The notes: generated by a model not told the origin, from the letters alone. Positions 1 to 5,809 are shown, numbered from the stretch's first letter. The stretch: 6,135 nucleotides of DNA from Nitrososphaerota archaeon (GCA_029460375.1 JARPAQ010000067.1:1-6135); one strand, 5' to 3'. Made by a program: numbers and translations.

Positions 1-2
1 AA

Positions 3-230
3 GTAAGAGAGGACTCTATAGCCCCACGCTCACCCAGAACAGTATCCTTCGTAGCGGACAGGATGGGCATGTTCAGGATACACTGCTCCTCCATATGCGG
101 GCCTCTTCACCCATTTATGATGGGTCAACTCGTAGTTCAACCCAGTCTACGCTTCATAGCTAGCGCAATCGGAGTATCAAGCCTATCGGCCGCGTTCATA
201 GCATACGTATGGATGAAAAAGGAGGATTAG
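3..230 (+). CDS. CuA-type cupredoxin (COX2/NosZ-like CuA domain) with C-terminal membrane anchor, 5' end missing
   Basis: The last 75 residues of a protein that begins left of the window. It reads F-V-A-D-R-M-G-M-F-R-I-H and then C28-SSI-C32-GPL-H36-PF-M39, which is the C-x3-C-x3-H-x2-M loop that binds the dinuclear CuA centre in cytochrome oxidase subunit II and nitrous oxide reductase. The upstream CuA histidine would lie outside the window. Residues about 51-70 are hydrophobic and end in W-M-K-K-E-D, giving a probable C-terminal transmembrane helix with its charged end in the cytoplasm and the copper domain outside. That is unusual: COX2 is anchored at its N-terminus and NosZ is soluble. 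The likely role is one-electron transfer to or from a copper enzyme. The stop lies 2 nt before the next gene, so the two are probably co-transcribed. The CuA call is firm; whether this is an oxidase subunit, part of a NosZ-like enzyme or a separate carrier cannot be told. Confidence 0.85.
   Translation, partial: VREDSIAPRSPRTVSFVADRMGMFRIHCSSICGPLHPFMMGQLVVQPSLRFIASAIGVSSLSAAFIAYVWMKKED
221..225 (+). promoter_or_regulatory. Shine-Dalgarno GGAGG setting a TTG start
   Basis: GGAGG sits 7 nt before the TTG at 233, inside the last codons of the upstream CuA gene. It supports TTG 233 over the in-frame ATG at 209, which lies upstream of this site. Confidence 0.8.
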
Positions 231-232
231 AA

Positions 233-1645
233 TTGAAGAAGCAGCCATACCGGCGTCGTGATCTCCTAGAATACAAGTTCTTCAAACGCATAATTCTAAA
301 TAGGAATATACAGCCGTTGGCACAGCTCTTAAGCTTCTTACCCTTCATCTTCGTAGTGGTAACTGGCACTATAGGGCTTAGTCTAGGCGCCAAGAACTTC
401 TCAGTCGTCTTTACATGGATACTTTGGTCTGTGCTGCTGGCCCTAATCTTGATACCGTTTTTGGGTCGGACTTGGTGCTTTATGTGTCCCATAGTTTGGC
501 CGGGTGAGCTGATACAGCGGAAGCTCTGGAGCAGATTCGGCACTTCTAGGCTCTTGAATATGCGTTGGCCTCGGGTTCTAAATAACGTTTGGCTTCAGAA
601 CTTTCTCTTCATCGGCTTCGCGATCTGGATGGTTGTACTCGTAACCCAGCCATTCGTAACCGCTGTATCAGTGGTCGTACTGATATCCTCCGCGACTGTA
701 ATCAGCATATTCTTCCCGCGAAGAAGGTTCTGCCGCCACCTCTGTCCTCCGGGGCTATTCATCGGGCTCTACTCTTCCTTTTCACCAATAGAAGTAAGGG
801 TAAAGGATCAAGATGTCTGCCTTAAACCGCAGTCTGAAGGTGGATGTAGCAAAGAATGCTATGTTGGAAGCGAGAAGGGATATGGGTGCCCGTGGTATGA
901 GTTCCCTCAGAATATGGTTTCAAGCTTCGACTGTGGCCTCTGCACGGAATGCTATAAGACCTGTCCCTTGGACAACATAGCTCTCAACGTCCGACCCTTC
1001 GGTGCAGAACTAGAATCTGAAGATTTGAAGAGGAAGCCTGATGAAGCTTGGCGCTCTCTGATTCTGCTCTCCCTTCCAGTTATATATACGGCCGTACTAT
1101 TCGGCCCATGGTCTTGGATAAAGAACTGGGGCGACCTACTGCTATACTCAACTTCAGTGGGGCTGTTGCAACACCTATTCTACGTACTCTTAGTGATCGA
1201 TATTTCGTTAGGCGTCTTTCCGGGGCTGCATCTTCTCACTTCAGCAAGCTCAAAACTCTTGTCAGGTGTGAAGGATATCTCTACTAAGCAGTTATTCGTG
1301 GATTATGCGTATGCGTATATTCCGTTAGGGCTAATGCTCTGGGCAGGCTTCAACTTTTCTCTGATCATGATGGAATGGTCGTATATCCCGGTCGTCGTCT
1401 CAGATCCATTCGGGGCAGGTTGGAACCTTCTGGGAACTACACACCTACCGTGGATGCCTATTTCTCTTCCTATCCCGATTGCAGAAATTGCCTTTGTGCT
1501 GTTGGGAGTGGTGTTATCACTTAAAGTCGGGTACACGACGCTGAGCCGAACTTTTCCTGAAAAGATGCAGGCGGTCAGGGCGCTAATTCCCTTTGCGGTA
1601 TTCACAGTCGGAATTGCTATTGTGTTTCTATGGTTCTATGTCTGA
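233..1645 (+). CDS. NapH/NosR-like polytopic membrane iron-sulfur protein
   Basis: 470 residues from TTG 233, chosen because GGAGG precedes it and the upstream gene ends at 230. Hydrophobic helices at about 28-50 and 57-77 lead to a C82-x2-C85-P motif. Helices at about 122-160 lead to C167-x3-C171-P-P-G. These paired Cys-Pro motifs after helices are typical of the NapH/NosR/CcoG (Fer4_5) group. A ferredoxin-like segment follows. C234-x2-C237-x2-C240-x3-C244-P is a canonical [4Fe-4S] site, and C196, C205, C209 and C219 probably bind a second cluster with unusual spacing. About 200 further residues hold four or five more hydrophobic helices (about 274-292, 305-330, 357-380, 412-432, 449-469), which NapH lacks. 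The periplasmic flavin domain of NosR is absent. Inferred role: passing electrons from the quinone pool or cytoplasm across the membrane to the copper proteins encoded on either side. The family call is good; the true donor and acceptor are unknown. Confidence 0.8.
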   Translation: MKKQPYRRRDLLEYKFFKRIILNRNIQPLAQLLSFLPFIFVVVTGTIGLSLGAKNFSVVFTWILWSVLLALILIPFLGRTWCFMCPIVWPGELIQRKLWSRFGTSRLLNMRWPRVLNNVWLQNFLFIGFAIWMVVLVTQPFVTAVSVVVLISSATVISIFFPRRRFCRHLCPPGLFIGLYSSFSPIEVRVKDQDVCLKPQSEGGCSKECYVGSEKGYGCPWYEFPQNMVSSFDCGLCTECYKTCPLDNIALNVRPFGAELESEDLKRKPDEAWRSLILLSLPVIYTAVLFGPWSWIKNWGDLLLYSTSVGLLQHLFYVLLVIDISLGVFPGLHLLTSASSKLLSGVKDISTKQLFVDYAYAYIPLGLMLWAGFNFSLIMMEWSYIPVVVSDPFGAGWNLLGTTHLPWMPISLPIPIAEIAFVLLGVVLSLKVGYTTLSRTFPEKMQAVRALIPFAVFTVGIAIVFLWFYV

Positions 1646-1650
1646 GGTGG
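1644..1650 (+). promoter_or_regulatory. Shine-Dalgarno GAGGTGG overlapping a stop codon
   Basis: GAGGTGG overlaps the last two bases of the TGA of the iron-sulfur gene and lies 6-7 nt before the TTG at 1657. This arrangement suggests coupled translation of the iron-sulfur protein and the following CuA protein. Confidence 0.75.
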
Positions 1651-1656
1651 CTCTGA

Positions 1657-2088
1657 TTGGAGAAGAATGTTCAAGTCAGAAAGAGTAAGTTTGAACGCCT
1701 TTTGGGTGTATTTGTTATCATCATTATTGCTTCCTCCGCCTATGTAGTCGTATTCTGGGTTCAGACGAATAGGTTTCCTGTTTTTGGAGGAGATGCGGAT
1801 ACTAAGGTTTTCTATGTTACAGCCACCATGTGGGAGTTCTACCCAGAAGAGATAACGGTTCAGGAAGGAGATCACGTACTCATCCATTTGACGAGCGTGG
1901 ATGTTCACCACGGCGCCTACATAGAGGCTTGGAATTTAACTGCGGATCTATTCCCCAACCAGACTGTCACCTTCGATTTTATAGCTGATAAAGTCGGCAA
2001 GTTTGAGTACTACTGCACAGTCTACTGCGGCATAGGTCATCCAGATATGAGAGCATACGTTATAGTGGAAGCAAAAGAAGAGACTTGA
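1657..2088 (+). CDS. Small membrane-anchored CuA protein (COX2-like)
   Basis: 143 residues from TTG 1657, supported by the Shine-Dalgarno at 1644-1650. One N-terminal transmembrane helix lies at about 15-36 after a basic start (K-V-R-K-S-K-F-E-R), so the copper domain faces outward. The cupredoxin fold runs from about 50 to 140. It has W-E-F-Y-P at 59-63, the D-V-x-H segment with H84/H85 (H85 aligns with the COX2 CuA histidine), and C120-TVY-C124-GIG-H128-PD-M131. All side-chain CuA ligands are therefore present. The position usually held by Glu in COX2 or Trp in NosZ, which contributes only a backbone carbonyl, is Val here. Having one helix and no second N-terminal helix makes it shorter than classical COX2, like the ba3-type or stand-alone CuA carriers. 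It probably carries electrons between the iron-sulfur protein and an extracellular copper protein or enzyme. Confidence 0.9.
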   Translation: MEKNVQVRKSKFERLLGVFVIIIIASSAYVVVFWVQTNRFPVFGGDADTKVFYVTATMWEFYPEEITVQEGDHVLIHLTSVDVHHGAYIEAWNLTADLFPNQTVTFDFIADKVGKFEYYCTVYCGIGHPDMRAYVIVEAKEET

Positions 2089-2739
2089 TCATTCTACAAC
2101 TCGCACAACGCCCACCATCTGCGGGTGAGGAACACAAAAATAAGGAAACTTACCCACCTGATCAAAGACCATCGAATAACGCTGATTCTGCCTCAGCAAA
2201 TCCGTATCGAACTCCCCATTATCAGCCGTCGCCGTGTGCCCCGTCAAATCCAAGTTAACCCAGATGACTTCACTACCCTGCCGGATGGTTAGATTGTCAG
2301 GAAAGTACCAGAAGTCCTTGATAATGACTATAATCCTGTCCGTTCCGATAATATTCAACTGCTCAATAGCCTTATGAATCAGCCCATCACTATTGGCTTC
2401 GATCACAAGTTCATAAAGCCCTGCAGCCGCCTCTGGGTCGACCTCGATGTTCGCTGTTATAGTCACGTTCTCCTCGCTTGTAAGCCGAGTGACATTCTCA
2501 TCAAACGTCACCGTCACCCCTTCAGGTATCTCCGCTGCACGCAGAGTTACTTTAGAATCGAAATTCCTCAAAGATGCCAAGGTTACTTTGAAGGTAATCG
2601 AGTCACCTTGGTAAAGTGACGTTATCTCGGGCGATGCTATTATAGAGTAGTCTGGGGCCTCTGCAAATGCTAAATAGCCTAAAGTTACGTTAAGCATTAG
2701 CGTACCTAGGACTATTGAAAATATTATTCTATTACGCAT
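2089..2739 (-). CDS. Secreted two-domain blue copper protein (plastocyanin/pseudoazurin-like)
   Basis: 216 residues from ATG 2739, chosen because it begins a Sec signal peptide (M-R-N-R then a hydrophobic stretch, cleavage near A26/A28) and because a TATA box sits about 28 nt upstream. An earlier in-frame ATG at 2826 would add 29 residues ahead of the signal peptide and lies beyond the TATA box. Residues about 30-130 look like an all-beta Ig-like domain of the NEW3/CARDB kind, with repeated V-T-V-T and N-V-T stretches and an A-A-G-L-Y-E motif. Residues about 134-216 are a cupredoxin: F-W-Y-F-P, then H168 in G-H-T-A-T, then C202-VP-H205-PQ-M208. This is the His/Cys/His/Met set of a type-1 copper site, so it should carry one electron and be blue. 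It has no second membrane helix and may be released or held by its Ig-like domain. It probably exchanges electrons with the CuA proteins. Confidence 0.88.
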   Translation of the reverse strand: MRNRIIFSIVLGTLMLNVTLGYLAFAEAPDYSIIASPEITSLYQGDSITFKVTLASLRNFDSKVTLRAAEIPEGVTVTFDENVTRLTSEENVTITANIEVDPEAAAGLYELVIEANSDGLIHKAIEQLNIIGTDRIIVIIKDFWYFPDNLTIRQGSEVIWVNLDLTGHTATADNGEFDTDLLRQNQRYSMVFDQVGKFPYFCVPHPQMVGVVRVVE

Positions 2740-2764
2740 AGACCACGCATTATGGTGGCCATAT

Positions 2765-2772
2765 ATATTTAA
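2765..2772 (-). promoter_or_regulatory. TATA box of the blue copper gene (probably leaderless transcript)
   Basis: On the minus strand the region reads TTAAATAT within a longer AT run (2761-2778). Its centre is about 28 nt from the ATG at 2739, the usual archaeal TATA-to-start distance, so transcription probably begins at or within a few bases of the start codon. No good Shine-Dalgarno is seen, in keeping with a leaderless message. Confidence 0.6.
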
Positions 2773-2808
2773 TATATGCTTTCTTCCACCTAGAAAAAAC
2801 ACTTTCCG

Positions 2809-2824
2809 TAAAAGATTTATATCC
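2809..2824 (+). promoter_or_regulatory. BRE/TATA promoter of the propeller-like gene
   Basis: TAAAAGATTTATATCC combines a purine-rich BRE-like stretch with the TATA element TTTATAT (2816-2822). Transcription would start near 2845, leaving a leader of roughly 10 nt before TTG 2855. It points away from the blue copper promoter, so 2740-2854 is a divergent promoter region. Confidence 0.65.
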
Positions 2825-2854
2825 ACACTATCTTTGTAGGCAAGTTGGGATATC

Positions 2855-3895
2855 TTGAAGAAACAGATATTGGCACTAGCATTCTTATTTCTTCTAACAG
2901 CACAAATAACGGCCGTATTTGCGCAGATCGAGACTGAGACTTACGTCTCAGTAAAGAATCCTTCGGAACTCATCTGGACAGGTAGAATGTTCATAGTAGC
3001 ATTAGAAGAAGATGGTATAATCAAACTGTACTCTGTAAAGCCTTTGGATAAGGTGGTTGAACGCATCGGCCCTACATTTGCAGCAAGAGACGAGGTGGAT
3101 GTTGTCTCTTCCTCGGGTGCTAATTTCCCTAGTGAAAATGTCTATGCCAGTTCAGGTGATAGTATCCACGAGATATCTACTAAAGGTGCAACCGTAAGGG
3201 TTTTTGCGACTCCATCTGAAGGATCGAATATTGAGGGACTGGTTTTTGACAACCGGGGGTACTGGAATTATAGATTGATAGCGGTCACAGATGATGGGGT
3301 AGTCTGGGAGATAGATAAATCGGGAAATGTTGAACGTATCGCAGACTTGGGTGATAATGCGGTTCCAAGTGGTATAACGGTGGCGCCTGATGAATTTGGA
3401 GAGTTCAGCGGCCATGTATTGGTGTCGATTAAGAACGAAAATAGGGTGGTAGCGATATCTCATAAAGATCATAGCGTAAACGTGTTAGCGGAATTGCCGG
3501 GAGAGATACCTGGGAGTCTTCGGTACATTTTCCCTAATGCTGACATTTATATCACTGAGAAGAATAAAGACGGAATCGTCAAAGTGGATAGGGCAATAGT
3601 TCAAGACAACCTTGCGCAAGTTTTGGTGGTAACTGAAGGAGAGATGGATGGGGCTATCTCGCTGGTGGCCATAAAATCTTCAAGGGCGGGTGTGGATATT
3701 ACGGAAATTGTCTCAGACTTTTCGGAACCAGATATTGAAGGTATTACTTTTGTTTTAGATAACGAGTTGACTGAAGCGCTTAAGGGTGAGCCGGAGGAAG
3801 TGGTTGAGATAAATCCGTTGTTTATCATATTTCCGGTCTTGATCATAGTCGTGGTGGTTTCGTTTCTGGTAATCTGGAGATACCGTGGATTCTAA
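2855..3895 (+). CDS. Secreted, C-terminally anchored protein with propeller-like beta repeats
   Basis: 346 residues from TTG 2855. That start gives a compact Sec signal peptide (M-K-K, hydrophobic 4-20, A-V-F-A before Q24), and the TATA box lies just upstream. Residues about 28-300 are rich in beta strands separated by D-G/N-G turns, with recurring units of the type D-G-V-V-W-E-I and D-G-I-V-K-V-D (for example near 53-60, 147-154 and 239-245). This suggests an NHL/SMP-30-like beta-propeller, though no family motif is decisive. A single helix at about 321-341 followed by W-R-Y-R-G-F anchors it with the body outside the cell. There are only four histidines in the mature part, so it cannot be the seven-histidine CuZ-binding propeller of NosZ. 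It has its own promoter and sits between the copper proteins and the NosFY-like transporter. A role as scaffold, copper chaperone or docking protein is only a guess. Confidence 0.7.
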   Translation: MKKQILALAFLFLLTAQITAVFAQIETETYVSVKNPSELIWTGRMFIVALEEDGIIKLYSVKPLDKVVERIGPTFAARDEVDVVSSSGANFPSENVYASSGDSIHEISTKGATVRVFATPSEGSNIEGLVFDNRGYWNYRLIAVTDDGVVWEIDKSGNVERIADLGDNAVPSGITVAPDEFGEFSGHVLVSIKNENRVVAISHKDHSVNVLAELPGEIPGSLRYIFPNADIYITEKNKDGIVKVDRAIVQDNLAQVLVVTEGEMDGAISLVAIKSSRAGVDITEIVSDFSEPDIEGITFVLDNELTEALKGEPEEVVEINPLFIIFPVLIIVVVVSFLVIWRYRGF

Positions 3896-3896
3896 T

Positions 3897-3914
3897 TGAA
3901 ATAGCTGTATTTCA
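3897..3914 (+). terminator. AT-rich hairpin after the propeller-like gene, possible terminator
   Basis: TGAAATA and TATTTCA form a perfect 7-bp stem with a 4-base loop (GCTG), starting one base after the stop codon. T-rich sequence follows at about 3919-3940. Archaeal termination depends mainly on T runs, so the hairpin may instead protect the 3' end of the message. Confidence 0.4.
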
Positions 3915-3991
3915 GTGTGTACTATTTTCATATCTTTCGTCTAGAATTCTTAATAATCCTATAAAATTCCATTATATGAGAAATTAATATG

Positions 3992-4021
3992 AAGGTATAT
4001 ATTGCCTAGAAAGGTTTATAT
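3992..4021 (+). promoter_or_regulatory. Tandem TATA-like elements ahead of the ABC transporter operon
   Basis: AAGGTATATAT (3992-4002) and AAGGTTTATAT (4011-4021) match at 10 of 11 positions, with starts 19 nt apart. Either could serve as BRE/TATA. The second would start transcription near 4043, leaving a leader of under 10 nt before TTG 4050. The first would start near 4025. Both favour TTG 4050 as the gene start. Confidence 0.55.
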
Positions 4022-4049
4022 CAATTCATATTCAGAAAGTGGTGTTCAA

Positions 4050-4976
4050 TTGGCAGAATTAGCGGTAGATGTTGATAATATAACGAAGAAATACGGCAAG
4101 TTCAAAGCACTTGAGGATACGACTTTCAAGGCGGAGGCTGGGAAAATCTACGCTGTGTTAGGTCCCAACGGCGCAGGTAAGACGACGATGTTCAGATGCA
4201 TGCTTGGTCTACTAAACTTCGAGGGAAGTATAAAAATCGCAGGAAAGGATGTGAGGAGACATGGAAAATGGGTGAGGGGGAATATTGGATATCTTCCTCA
4301 GCATTCTGCACCTTATGATGATCTTTCTGTCGAAGAGAATTTGAAGTTCTACGCTGGGTTAAAAGGGATTCCTAAAGAGCGTGTGAAGGAGACTCTCAAA
4401 GAAATAAAGTTGGTTAGGTTTAGGGATCGTAAGGCGATGGCTCTCTCTGGTGGAATGAAGCAGAGACTCATGATGGGCATATCGCAACTCTCGGATCCTC
4501 CTATACTGATTCTTGACGAGCCTACTGCTAATCTGGATGTGCAAGGGCAGTTGAGGTTCAGGGAGCTACTCTCCGATCTATTGGGGAGACAGAAGTGTAT
4601 AATTATATCTACCCACCTTCTGCGAGAAGCTCATGAAATAAGACTGTTCCACGGAAATGTATTGGTGATTAACCGTGGAAAAGTTGTAGGCTCCGGGTTA
4701 GTGGATGACTTTATGAAAAAGGCGGATTTGAGAGATCATCTTTTCATCGATGTTGGCGATAACGATCCTGAATCTATGTTGCAGACTATCAAAAAAAGTG
4801 GTTTCGACGAAGTGGAGATACATAAGGGTCAGGTCGTCATATCATGCGAGCATGATGACAAGTTCTCAGTGTTGAAGGCGCTTAGTGATGCAGGATTTAC
4901 ACCTAACAGTTTCAGGGTTGAGGAACCCAGTCTTGAAGTAGCATTTATGAAGCTCACTGGAAAGGAGATAGGATAA
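4050..4976 (+). CDS. ABC transporter ATPase, NosF/CcmA-like
   Basis: 308 residues from TTG 4050. An in-frame TTG at 4002 adds 16 poorly conserved-looking residues and overlaps the putative TATA elements, and GGTG at 4041-4044 can act as a weak Shine-Dalgarno for 4050. All ABC motifs are intact: Walker A G-P-N-G-A-G-K-T-T at 38-46, the Q-loop glutamine Q84, signature L-S-G-G-M-K-Q at 132-138, Walker B I-L-I-L-D-E-P at 152-158, and the switch histidine H189. A C-terminal domain (about 228-308) ending in E-E-P-S-L-E-V-A-F-M is typical of ATPases paired with ABC-2 permeases. It sits on the cytoplasmic face and powers the permease encoded 2 nt downstream. In known nos clusters the equivalent NosF energises delivery of a sulfur or metal species needed for copper-site assembly. 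That role here is inferred from the neighbouring copper genes; generic ABC-2 export remains possible. Confidence 0.93.
   Translation: MAELAVDVDNITKKYGKFKALEDTTFKAEAGKIYAVLGPNGAGKTTMFRCMLGLLNFEGSIKIAGKDVRRHGKWVRGNIGYLPQHSAPYDDLSVEENLKFYAGLKGIPKERVKETLKEIKLVRFRDRKAMALSGGMKQRLMMGISQLSDPPILILDEPTANLDVQGQLRFRELLSDLLGRQKCIIISTHLLREAHEIRLFHGNVLVINRGKVVGSGLVDDFMKKADLRDHLFIDVGDNDPESMLQTIKKSGFDEVEIHKGQVVISCEHDDKFSVLKALSDAGFTPNSFRVEEPSLEVAFMKLTGKEIG
4964..4972 (+). promoter_or_regulatory. Shine-Dalgarno for the ABC permease
   Basis: GGAGATAGG lies within the last codons of the ATPase gene, a few bases before the ATG at 4979. The 2-nt gap between the genes fits coupled translation. Confidence 0.55.
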
Positions 4977-4978
4977 AT

Positions 4979-5809
4979 ATGCCGCCTCGTATTTTCTCTA
5001 TCATACGGAAAGAATTCTTCGACTCTCTTAGGAGTCGTTGGCTCATATCATTCACGGTCATCACATTCTTCCTCGTTATTGGACTGCCATTCGTCGTAGC
5101 ATACGCCTTAGGTTTGATGGCGCCAGGTATACAGACTCTGATATCTGGCACTACTCAAGTAGTCTTTCCGTTCCTGCCTCTCATTGCACTTCCTATAGGT
5201 TCAGCAGCTATAGTTGGCGAGAAGGATAAGCACACTATGGAGCTCCTGCTGGCACAACCTATCTCTAGAGTCAGCGTGTATATTGGAAAGTTCCTCGGGA
5301 TATTTTCGGCAATTATCGCAGCCATTACAATAGGAATGGGGGTTGCAGCTTTGATAATCATGGAAACCCCAAACCCACAATATTTCATGGTCCTTCTGCT
5401 AGCGTACTTGCTGACTGCAGTCTTTCTAGGCCTCGCCTTTCTGATATCCATCGTAAGTAAAGACAGGTCTATGGCCCTCGGTATAGCCTTATTCTTCTGG
5501 TTCCTCTTCGCAGTACTGATTGATATGGGCTTCTTGAGCATGATAGTGACTATAGCTTTTGATCCGGTCTACATGATACCTATCGTAGTGGCGAACCCTC
5601 TTGAAGTAGTCAGGCAGATAACTCAATACGCTCTGATTATGACTCCGGGGATGATGGCTAACCCCATTGCCCTAGGCCAACTCGGTCTAGCGATGGCGAA
5701 GATATTCGGCGCGCAAGGCATCTTGCCATTCCTCTATACGTCAATAACCATATGGATATTGCTACCGGTGATAACATCCTTCGTACTATTTATCAGGAGC
5801 GACATCTAA
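4979..5809 (+). CDS. ABC-2 type permease, NosY-like
   Basis: 276 residues with six likely transmembrane helices (about 21-44, 60-79, 102-127, 134-159, 164-193, 248-272), the usual length and layout of NosY and related ABC-2 permeases. The N-terminal I-I-R-K-E-F-F-D-S-L-R-S-R-W is the amphipathic cytoplasmic start typical of the family. The loop G-E-K-D-K-H-T-M-E-L-L-L-A-Q-P-I-S-R (80-97) is the coupling segment seen throughout the NosY group. N-P-L-E-V-V-R at 206-212 resembles the N-P-x-D/E-x-x-R segment of NosY. It forms the membrane part of the transporter with the ATPase directly upstream. The substrate cannot be read from sequence. Context suggests a role in maturing the extracytoplasmic copper proteins. 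In the bacterial system NosD works with NosFY, but no NosD is present in the window. Confidence 0.88.
   Translation: MPPRIFSIIRKEFFDSLRSRWLISFTVITFFLVIGLPFVVAYALGLMAPGIQTLISGTTQVVFPFLPLIALPIGSAAIVGEKDKHTMELLLAQPISRVSVYIGKFLGIFSAIIAAITIGMGVAALIIMETPNPQYFMVLLLAYLLTAVFLGLAFLISIVSKDRSMALGIALFFWFLFAVLIDMGFLSMIVTIAFDPVYMIPIVVANPLEVVRQITQYALIMTPGMMANPIALGQLGLAMAKIFGAQGILPFLYTSITIWILLPVITSFVLFIRSDI

Noticed and set aside
209..232. ATG at 209 as the start of the iron-sulfur protein
   Set aside because: It overlaps the upstream CuA gene and precedes the GGAGG at 221-225, which is correctly placed for TTG 233.
1303..1605. Minus-strand open frame within the iron-sulfur gene, and similar overlapping frames elsewhere
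   Set aside because: They lie antisense or out of frame to well-supported genes and have no recognisable motifs, signal peptides or start signals.
2740..2826. Longer N-terminus for the blue copper protein from ATG 2826
   Set aside because: It would put 29 residues before the signal peptide and lies upstream of the TATA box that fits a start at 2739.
2855..3895. Propeller-like protein as the catalytic head of a nitrous oxide reductase
   Set aside because: NosZ needs seven histidines for CuZ; only four are present in the mature part, and it has no CuA domain.
3989..4009. Tiny ORF ATG-AAG-GTA-TAT-ATT-GCC-TAG as a leader peptide
   Set aside because: It covers a putative TATA element and would not be in the transcript if that element is used.
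4002..4049. TTG at 4002 as the start of the ABC ATPase
   Set aside because: It coincides with one TATA-like element and lies upstream of the other; the added 16 residues do not look like part of the ATPase fold.
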